Below, piece after piece: positions 55,906 through 64,000 of a stretch of DNA of 64,000 bases. How positions within the stretch are numbered: the stretch's first letter is position 1; the number at the start of each line of letters is the position of its first letter. The stretch covers positions 3,280,759-3,344,758 of the forward strand of contig NW_024468911.1 in the NCBI RefSeq assembly GCF_011745365.1, written 5' to 3'. Position numbers and translations under genes: made by a program. The stretch comes from Cryphonectria parasitica EP155 (taxonomy: Eukaryota; Ascomycota; Sordariomycetes; Diaporthales; Cryphonectriaceae). The notes under the pieces are model-generated. The model saw nothing but the letters and a program-made list of their open reading frames with translations. It was not told the DNA's origin and did not search any database.

Positions 55906-57335
55906 GGTGGAACAGAGATGGAAGGGTCTTGTCTTGGCTGATATGAGGTCTAAGAAAGCCCGCCCGTTTGCAATCTTATTTCGGCGTCGACTGGACGCAT
56001 CTGAATCTTGTTGAAGTGAAGTACAGAGACCTAAATACTACAGCAGTAGCAGCAGCAGCAGCCGAGGAGGAGGATAATGAATAATGGATGAGAGGGGAGG
56101 AGTTAGGAGGGAGACTAATAATGACACATGCGGCGGCGGATAAGGAGAAGGAGATAAGCTAAAGTGCTGCAACTAGTGGGCCGCTCACTGGGGCTATCTC
56201 AATGGACACTTCCTAGCGAGTACTTAAGTATCCTTAGAGTTCATCAGATGTGCTCTATGGCCAGGAGGGGGTTTAGTCACTCATGAGAAGGATCCAGGGA
56301 TAAGCTAGGGCTGATGTGTCACCAGAAAAGAGGTATAAGTCTCTCAATCTAGGTACAGTCATGAATTAATTGTCTATCTGTCACTGCCGGTTGATCATTC
56401 TGAATGGCAAAAGGACAAGCAGACTAACTAACTGCTTGGCGGAAATGGTGCTGCTATCTTCTCGACTGAGTACGCTGGATGGGATCTCAACCTTATCGCC
56501 TTGTAGGGCTATATCAAACGGTCTCGTAGTCTTTGGTGATCAAGTCTAAGAGTCAAGGCCGGCATTCCGTTTTGCTGTCCCTCATCCTTGGTGTCGTCAG
56601 AGAGGCTGTGGCATTGTCTGCCATGAATCCATGTAAGCCGATTGGCCGCCTCGGTCTCGAGCAACCAACGCATATGAATTCGTCCAATAAAATGGCCACA
56701 ATTTCTGAATTTCTTTTCTTTTTCTTCTTCTTCTTCTTTCTTGTATTTGCTATTCAAAGCTGTGTTATCGATGTCTTTCTACGACCAAGTCCCAACAGAG
56801 ACCGTCAACCTTGCAACAAGATACGATATCTAAGAGCGCGAGCATGATCGGTGTAAGAATGCTTCCCACACAACCTTAGCGGATGACATCCTCGTAGTCA
56901 GATACTGTACATCAAAACAAACCCCAGTGCTTAGGGTCTAGTCCGCCCACAATGCCTATGATGTGTATGTTTTTCTCAGAAGTCAGACCTGTTGTAGCCC
57001 GAGAGCCCGAGCACGCCAATCTAGACAACATATGAAACGAGTAATGGGTCCTCCACATCCCACAATCTGTGTTATCACGGGGAGTCATTTCGCTCGTGTG
57101 AGCAGACTGCGTCTGCTTGTTTTCTGTCTCCAGCTAACTTGAATTTATCACAGCTTGTATGGTCTCTTGCCGCCCGATAGTAAGTTTCAGATCGTGAAAT
57201 CTTTCTCTCTCTATGTGTGTGTTGGTATGTATATTTCGGTGACTTTCACGGTCGCGGTGACAGCTCCACAGCAGCAAGAAAGAAACAAGAATGGGAGGAA
57301 GGAAAAAGGCAGACAATTTTTTCAGCTTCGAGTCC
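55906..57335. other. Intergenic region, no gene recognised
   Basis: R3H promoter and PQ-loop 3' flank. A TTC run lies near 56713-56735. A 104-codon frame at 56533 is low in coding character. Confidence 0.55.
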
Positions 57336-58499
57336 TCAATGGCCATCATACCGGTGGATCGAAGAAGAATTGCCGATCCCTCCAGGTCTGAGCAGTGGCT
57401 GCGTCTCAGCTGCGGCGTCGCTGTCCTGCCGGTCGAGGATGTCGCCGAGCTGGTCCTGCGATGTGGCATAGTGCTCGGGATGGCCGGTGTACCTCGTGGG
57501 CGTGTTCTCATCCAGGCCGTTAGCGTAGACGCGAGACAGCGAGCGGGGCATCGGGGGTCTCGTAGGGTCGTCCGTTGATCCGTTTGACACGAACACGTAA
57601 TACAGCGCCATGAACAGCAAAATGCCCTGCATGATGGCCGTGAGCAGGAAGATACCCCAAGTGCTCCAACCGGCCCAGCCTAGCCTAACCGCTAGGCTCG
57701 CCGCGAACAGCAGGCCGCCGGGAGTCTGGATGCACATCATGGGTATGCTCAGGCTGCCGACGTGCTTAAGGTGGTAGGTCATGGCGATCTGTGGGATATA
57801 CTGGACGGCGGCCAGCCCGGCAGCCAGCACACCGTTGAAGATGGCCCAGCTGTTCAGGTGAGAGGGGTAGATGAGCACGATGACCGCACTGATGATGACG
57901 GTGAGCAGGATGTGGACGAGGACGACAGTAGCGACCATGACCGCGGTTTGCCACCTAGGCTCCTCCTCGGCATCCTCGAGCTCCTCCTCGGCGATGTTGG
58001 CGGTCGCATAGCGGAAGAAGACCAGGAACAAGATGAAGCTGCGCAGGGAGTTAGCACCACACGGCCTGGTCCTGCAAACGAAGCTGTCTTTAGACAGCCT
58101 TGGGGAGTACTGACATGAAGGCGAAGCAAGCCCACTGCACGCCTAGCTGTACAATGCCAAGCACCCCGGCCACGCACTCGAAGGTCTCCAGCTCTTGACA
58201 GCAACCGGCGTCCTGTATACTCTTGGGAAGGGTGAGGATGTTGGTGAACCCAGCGGTGGCCGAGGTCGTACCGAGCAGGACGAAATATGGAGAAATGCCC
58301 TCAGAGGTTCCGCGGGAGATGATTCGGTAGTGTTGGGGCATGTAGGAGATGAGCATCCCAATAACGATGATCCTGTTTCCCCCATTAGAAGACGCCGCGA
58401 CTCGAGAGATGCCTTGGTGGTAGCTACATACACTGAGACAACGAGATTCACAAAGCCTGGATCGCGCAGGTCGCTGCACTTGTCCTCCAAGATGTCCAT
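57336..58499 (-). CDS. PQ-loop repeat membrane protein
   Basis: Three exons: 58432-58499, 58115-58372, 57336-58038; about 342 residues, ATG at 58499, introns GTATGT...CAG and GTCAGT...CAG. Two PQ-loop motifs are visible: SYMPQHYRIISRG (PQ at 35-36) and QYIPQIAMTYHLKHVGSLS (PQ at 191-192). About seven hydrophobic helices surround them and an acidic loop (EEELEDAEEE) joins the two halves. This is the layout of the cystinosin/PQLC/SWEET-like superfamily, whose fungal members export amino acids from the vacuole or sit in the ER and Golgi. The substrate is not evident. The short first exon is supported by the frame-perfect junction into VIIVIGMLISYMPQ. Confidence 0.87.
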
Positions 58500-59806
58500 C
58501 GTGACGAAGGCTCGGGGCGCGACGCCCGCTTAGGCAAGCAGCCGTTGGGTCTGGTGGAAGGCGGCGGCGGACAGGTGCATGCAGTAGTCTAATTGTCGGG
58601 AAAGGCGTGCAAGACTTCGTTGTGGCTGACAAGAAGCAGAACAAACGGATCGTGGTGTGGAACACAAAGGCGACAGGAGGATATGGGAGAAGAAGTAGAG
58701 GAAGGGGAGAAGACGAAAGATGTGTTGTTCGGTCAAGTCGAGAGTTCGGACGTCACAGTCGACGTTGGAGACGCTGCAGGGACGAGACTAGAACCACCTA
58801 AAGCGGATGGCGCCTCGGCACGCTAGGGACAGGCACAAAGAAGCCAAGACCCAGCTCGATGACGGATAATCATAAGGCGACTTCTGAGAAAATGAGGACA
58901 GACGGATAGGCGTGATCTTGATGCCCTTCATGCAGCACAAGAGAAAAGGAGATGCTATTTGTACTGAACAGCACAGTTCACAGTATGGAGAAGAAAAGGA
59001 AGGAAGAGGTCAGTTGCCTTGGGACAAATAAGTCACGATGGGGGAGGCATACAATGGATGGTGGCAGGTGAGGTGGCAGCTGTACTTGGAATGTAGCTAG
59101 CTATGCAAGGTGCAGGTGCAGGCATGTCATTCCTGGTGGTGATGGGAACGGGGTCCTACCTCAGTACTCAAGTACGTACTATTTAACACATACTTTTCCG
59201 AGTACATACAGTGTACTACGGTTGCGTGGGCCCGAAATGCCAGCTAAGCTTCCCTACCGTGCCTTCTAGGCGATGACAACACCCTGCAGGGCCGGGGACA
59301 GGGAAGTTAAGCTTCAACCCACTCAAGCTGTGTCCTGCCCCTGCTTCTAGCACTGGCAGCCATCGCCCCTACCACGGCGAGTACTAAGCAGGTAGCGAGC
59401 AAGTCTTATTCTATCTAAACTTGGAGGTGAGTTGAGGCTATTCGAGGCAGTCCATCAAAGATGAAATTTCCGACTTCATACCGGAGAAACTTGTCATCAA
59501 CAGATTATTTCAGGTCAATCTTCTATACTAGCAGGTTTTCCTGTGTTGGATTGATTGATTCCGGCTCGCTAGCTGTCACATTGAAAACCCCCGTTTCATG
59601 ATTCTGTCCACATTAACTTGCTGTCTCAATTTTCCGCCAACATCGTGGGCTTACCATTACCATACCAACCAAAACAAAATCGACACGGAAAGCATCCTGC
59701 TTTCCGAGATTGAACATAAAATGGCCACATCGGACTGCTGAATAGAATTTCAGACGGATTCTGACACGGCACGACAGTCATTCACCTCCCAGAAACATAT
59801 TGGACG
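58500..59806. other. Divergent promoter region, PQ-loop and WD40 genes
   Basis: 1.3 kb between divergent genes. No coding or RNA gene recognised; several short repeats of GTAC/AGTACT around 59160-59215. Confidence 0.6.
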
Positions 59807-61382
59807 ATGGGGCCAGGCGAGAGACCAGAACTCAGCCTCTTGGCTCTGACCGAACATTACGGTGGGGTTGACGAAGGAGGCGATGTTGATGTTGAAGATA
59901 CCGACTCTAGCATAGACGGATCTGTCTCTATAGAAGACACCTCCTTGAGCATCTCCAGTTCAGCTTCCACTTCTTCCATCAGCTCATGTGAGCCACCCGA
60001 GACCTTTGCCTTGGGAACTTCCTTCTACAAGAGCGCCCAGTGGTAAGGTCCAGCCCTACCCCAGCCCAATCTAGCTCGAGAACTAAACAAGCCATAAAAG
60101 GACCCGCGATGGGACGACCATCATAACCTCTTCATATGACCTCCAGATCTCGAGCTTCGTCATCCCGACAGACCTGCTAGAGCCCAGAGATGAGCCCCTC
60201 GTCCTGAGGCCTCACAAGACGCTCCGACTCGCCGAGCCAACCAATGTCGTCTCGCCAGCCCCTTACTACGACATACGCTTTCCAAATACAGACCAGCTCC
60301 TAGTCGCCTGCCGTGACCACCCACTCCAGCTCTATCAGGCACTCTCGCCTGGCGACAACGACGACAACAATGACGCCCCACAGTCCAGGACCGGGACTGG
60401 GTGCGATGCCCCTTTCGGCTCCTACCGACTCATGTCCCCAACGACCGAGGCCTACCTGCCCATCCACTCTCTCTCATGGCCGCACCCGGGGACGCATTTC
60501 TATGTCGGCACCAGGGACCTCCTAGCCGAGTTCGACATCACCCGCAGCGGTGAGGGCCCCACGGTCCGCCTCCCCACCATCCCCTCTAGGCGTCATATCC
60601 GCAAGGGCAATGGCGTCGGCATGCGCGGCACCACATCCGCCCTGGCCGCCCAGACCACCTCGGACGGCGCCCCCACGGGCCTGCTCGCCGCCGGCACCTG
60701 GACGCGATGGCTTGGGCTGTACGACATGCACCGCGGGCGCGAGTGTACCGCGACTTGGAGCATCAAGGAGGCCGCCACTACCGGGGCCATAGGCGGCGCC
60801 GGGATCCTCCAGACGGCCTGGTCGCCGTGCGGACGCTACCTCCTGGCCTGCGAGCGGCAGTCGACAGGCGTGCTCGTTTACGATGTCCGCATCACCGGCA
60901 AGCTTCTCGGCGTCCTCGCTGGCCGCGACGCTTGCACCCATCAGCGCCTGAGCTGCGACGTGTTCCCGGGTCTGGACAATGTCGGCGGCTTCGAGGTCTG
61001 GGCCGGTACTAGGGACGGCGCCGTCAAGGTATGGGAGGGCGTGGGCAATACCGAGAGCTGCCAGTGGCCCTCGTGGGATTTCTCTACTGCAGATGGCAGG
61101 CCTGTCCCGCAGGAGGGACCTGGGTCAGGACCCATGGCGCCGGCCGTGGGAAGCGTTGGTCTTCATCATAGCGGTTCCGTGGTGGCGACTGCTTCGGGAT
61201 GCTGGAACATGCCTGGAGAGGAAGGAGACTCGAGCCCGCCAGGTGCAAGCCTTGGTGGCTCGGGAGATGACAATAGCTTAGTCTCGCCGACGGCTGGCAG
61301 TTTGTCGAAAGACAAGAGAGCGCAGCAGTCGAGCCTGAGACTTTGGAAGATCGGAACGGCTTCCACTTCGGCCCCGCTATAG
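59807..61382 (+). CDS. WD40 protein, WRAP53/TCAB1 family
   Basis: Two exons, 59807-60042 and 60101-61382, about 505 residues. The 58-nt intron (GTAAGG...AAG) was chosen because it restores SAQWTRDGTTIITSSYDL, the first WD strand pattern of this family. A nearer-looking CAG at 60144-60146 would create a stop. Landmarks: an acidic/Ser-rich N-terminus, FVIPTDLLEP, the FGSYR...TEAYLPIHSLSW block, GLLAAGTWTRWLGLYD and LQTAWSPCGRYLLACER. WRAP53/TCAB1 binds CAB-box RNAs and delivers telomerase RNA and scaRNAs to Cajal bodies in animals; fungal members are little studied. RNP-assembly function is inferred from family. The gene is convergent with the next gene. Confidence 0.87.
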
Positions 61383-61776
61383 TTCGATTCTCCTAATCTC
61401 ACAGTGCGGAGATATACTTTGGAAGATTTGGTTATGATTGTTTGATCCCCGAAATCTTCCGGCCAGGACCATCGGTCTACAAAGCCGCCTCCAGAGTCAA
61501 CGAGGTGCCGATGCATAGAGATCAGAGAGGTCGATTGGCGACATTAAAATAGCAAGCGAGTGACGCTTGGACTGGACGAGGCGGACAGACAGGTAAAGCC
61601 ATAGGGGGTAAAACCTCTCCATTTGCTATATTCGATCGATCCTTATTTGTCAGAGCTTATAGCAGCTGTCAAACCACCCTTGCTCAGAGTACGGTGTACA
61701 GGCAGAGCGAGATGTATATGTGCTGTGAGATCCCGCCATGCATCTGATAGGACATGTCACTGTGTTCGTCCAGGTC
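61383..61776. other. Short convergent 3' region
   Basis: 394 bases between the WD40 stop and the DUF7102-like stop, presumably overlapping 3' UTRs. No other feature seen. Confidence 0.6.
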
Positions 61777-64000
61777 TCATCCACTATCGCTCATTGCCAC
61801 CCCCCCTCCCCACAGGTTCCACGACTCGTCAATGGCTCTGCTGACGCGCTCCAAGACTCTTGTGCCGACCAATTGCCCAAATCGGTGCATTCTCTCGGCC
61901 CTGGTCATCGTCACGAAGGCACCTAAGCCATACTGAGTCAGATCTCCTCTGTTTGCCCCGGGACTCAGGAGCTTCAGCTGGCCCACGACAACTTGGGCCG
62001 CGAAGACATTGAAGCCTGCCCTCCGCAGAAAGAGCTCCCAGAGCGTCTCGGCGTCAAGCAGGCCTGTCAACACAGCTGGGTCGGCCAGACCATACCGGCT
62101 GATGCAAGAAGCCACCCAGGTTGCCAATGTCTTGTCTCCTCCACCAACATAATGTATCTGGACGCTGCAGTCGAGGCCGCTCGAGAATCCCTGAAGCTCA
62201 TGGATAGCGACCATATCGGATGTCGAGAGCTCAGTGAGTGTATCATCACCGCCTCCTTCGCCTCCTATGAGAACAATGAGCTGCTCATATCGTACTGAGG
62301 CTTTTTCGACTCGTATTTGGACCATGCTCTTGGTGGTTCCTGGTTTGGATTTCTGGCGGACCCGGATCATGGACGTAATGATGAGACCTGTGCTTGGGGA
62401 TATGGAGACATCGGCATCGTTGGCAAGATCAGGGACAACTTCGGCTCGAGCAACGGAACCCTGCCGCCAGACAGAGGTATTGTGGCCATCATAATCCCTC
62501 TCGATCAGAGTCAGGTCCGGAATGAGTCCTTCGATCGCCCAGAGCAGACGTGCAGGAATCTTGACAGAGATAAAGGCCGCCAATGGAGTTCCTGGGAGCT
62601 GGAGCGATGGACAGGGTGTGTTTTGCTTCGTTGCTGGTTTGTTCGCGGAACTGTCCGATTGGTCACCCCTATCGCCATTGGGTCTTGGGACTTTCTTGGA
62701 CACTATCTTTGGTGTTGCACCAACTTCAGCTCCGGATTTCTGAGGGCTGAAATACTTACTGTATGTCCATGGCTTCTTCTCTGGCGCATGGATTTCCATA
62801 TAATTCTCCAGAAGCCTCGTAGAGGCCCCTGGAGAGTCTCCTGCCAACAGGGACGGGCCATCGTTCTTAGACATCTGCTGCGACGAAGGCACTGCAAAAG
62901 TTCGAGGCTTCTTGAATGTTTCTCCTCTGTCGTTGAGGTTTATGGACCTCTTCCTTACGAAGTCCATCAGGTTGTCCTCGGGGGCGCTCTTGCTCTTGGC
63001 CTCAACCTCGATTTCCTCATATATATCCTGGTCCTTGAAAGCCATGGGCAGGTTTCGCTGTTGGACGAAGTCTAGGCTCGTGGAAACTTCGCTTGTTTCG
63101 GGAAGTTGAAGCAAAGCCTGAACGAGAGGATCACCAGCGTCCACAGTCTCCTCAAACAACGCAAAATTGGCTTTATGAGAATTCAACGGGTTCCATCTCA
63201 GCTTGCTCTCAGCAGTTTTGTGCACGGGCCAGCGGCGAATCTCGAAAAGATGTTCCATACCACCCTGCATCCATTGGAAGATGCCTCTCGCATCGTTATG
63301 AAGTCTTGCCCATTCTGGGTCAGGGCGCGAGAAGTCCATGATGGGAACTCGAACACGGGCGGTCGCGTCCACCTCGTTCAGCTCTTCTTGTTCAATGGCC
63401 TTTTCAATCTTGCCTGCAGCTTTTTGCAACTGCTCTTGTAGGGAATCGTCTGAGAAGCTCTGAAGCCATGCCGTTTCAGACCCACGGTCTAGGTCCATTG
63501 CTCCCTCGACAAAGTCTTTGAAAGCGCCTGGGCCCGAAGGACCTGGTAGCTCTGGAGCCTCATCCATCAACAGGGGCATCTCGATTTTGAACTCGTCGAG
63601 GTTCTGTCGAGGGTAATCCAGAAGCGCCTCCGCCTCCTGGTCGGTCACGGTGAACTTGTCCTGCAGAAACTCGCGAATAGGAGAGGTGTTGTCGCTCCAT
63701 CTGTCCTGATGCTCCCCAAGCATAGCCTCCTCGATGGCATGGAAATTGTCGCTAAGCAGTGAACTCGAGTCTGGTGGTATGGGAAGAGGGCCGGGATCGA
63801 AATCTGATGTGAGGAAGTTGTTCCTAAGCTTGGGGCTCACAGGTGGGGTGAGCTTCTTCTCCATGCGCGGATTCTGTAAATAGGACGTTAGGCTCACAAC
63901 GAAACAATTAAGCTTTCACAAATAGCGGAACTTGCCTTTTCATAGCTGACCTCCTCGATCAGGAACCTCATCCGGTCCTCACTTGTGAATTCATGTCTGC
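61777..64000 (-). CDS. DUF7102-like protein with XPF/HhH-like C-terminus (5' partial)
   Basis: Exons 63936-64000 (partial, runs off the window) and 61777-63873; about 720 residues visible. The intron uses a GC donor (AAG|GCAAGT) and TTTACAG acceptor. It joins SEDRMRFLIEEVSYEK to NPRMEKKLTPPVSP in frame, which reads as one conserved block. The middle (about 60-420) is acidic and probably disordered. The C-terminal 250 residues contain QLIVLIGG, an IHYVGGGDKTLATWVASCI block and RAGFNVFAAQVVVGQL. A last helical pair ends TRVLERVSRAID. I associate the protein with fungal DUF7102. The pattern of the C-terminus recalls the nuclease-like plus helix-hairpin-helix fold of XPF/ZIP2-SHOC1 proteins without an obvious ERKxxxD site. 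That resemblance is inference; function unknown. Confidence 0.82.

Noticed and set aside
60144..60147. CAG acceptor at 60144-60146 for the WRAP53-like gene intron
   Set aside because: With the GTAAGG donor it creates TGA and removes the conserved DGTTIITSS strand; the AAG acceptor before 60101 restores both.
1..64000. CRISPR array, rRNA operon, biosynthetic cluster or prokaryotic island
   Set aside because: No regularly spaced repeats, rRNA, or clustered PKS/NRPS/tailoring genes were seen; the window is ordinary fungal nuclear DNA with one transposon block.

Overview
The window is nuclear DNA of a filamentous ascomycete (Pezizomycotina, most likely a Sordariomycete). Genes are split by short introns, mostly about 50-130 nt with GTANGT-type donors. 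The gene content fits too: a FlbA-type RGS regulator, a DUF7053 protein, an ankyrin-CorA fusion, a Yvc1-type TRP channel and pogo/Ty3-gypsy elements. I cannot name genus or species. All exon structures were worked out by hand from reading frame and splice signals; no alignment was run.

Layout. 1-13.8 kb: 3' part of an RGS/DEP regulator (+), a small Pro-rich secreted wall-type protein (+), a DUF7053 protein (-), a six-exon APC-family permease (-), and an ORC4 subunit carrying an AT-hook and a PHD finger (-). 17.3-34 kb: an eight-exon KH-domain RNA-binding protein (+), a nine-exon Yvc1-like cation channel (-), a possibly decayed gene near 26 kb, a three-exon multi-pass membrane protein of unknown family (-), and a single-pass Ser/Thr-rich surface sensor (-). 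34-49.8 kb is a gene-poor accessory block. Two identical tRNA-Asn(GTT) genes, both on the minus strand, flank about 12 kb that holds a nested pair of transposons. 49.8-64 kb returns to housekeeping genes: ankyrin-CorA (-), R3H protein (-), PQ-loop membrane protein (-), a WRAP53/TCAB1-like WD40 protein (+) and a DUF7102-like protein that runs off the right edge (-).

The most informative structure is the nested insertion. A Fot/Pot2-type pogo transposon (39307-49126, TA target duplication, net 1841 bp) is split by a 7974-bp chromodomain Ty3/gypsy retrotransposon (41078-49051). The retrotransposon has two 233-bp LTRs that look identical and an ATATG target-site duplication. The pogo transposase frame has four in-frame stops, all where this family has tryptophan. 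The otherwise open 2300-codon gag-pol frame has one stop, also at an expected tryptophan. This is a strand-consistent G-to-A pattern.

Other leads are the ORC4-PHD fusion, a predicted GC-AG intron and XPF/HhH-like C-terminus in the DUF7102-like gene, the missing GMN motif in the CorA part of the ankyrin fusion, a 26-bp perfect palindrome around the LTR TATA motif, and a possible termination-reinitiation uORF at the KH gene. I see no CRISPR array, rRNA, biosynthetic cluster or prokaryote-type operon.
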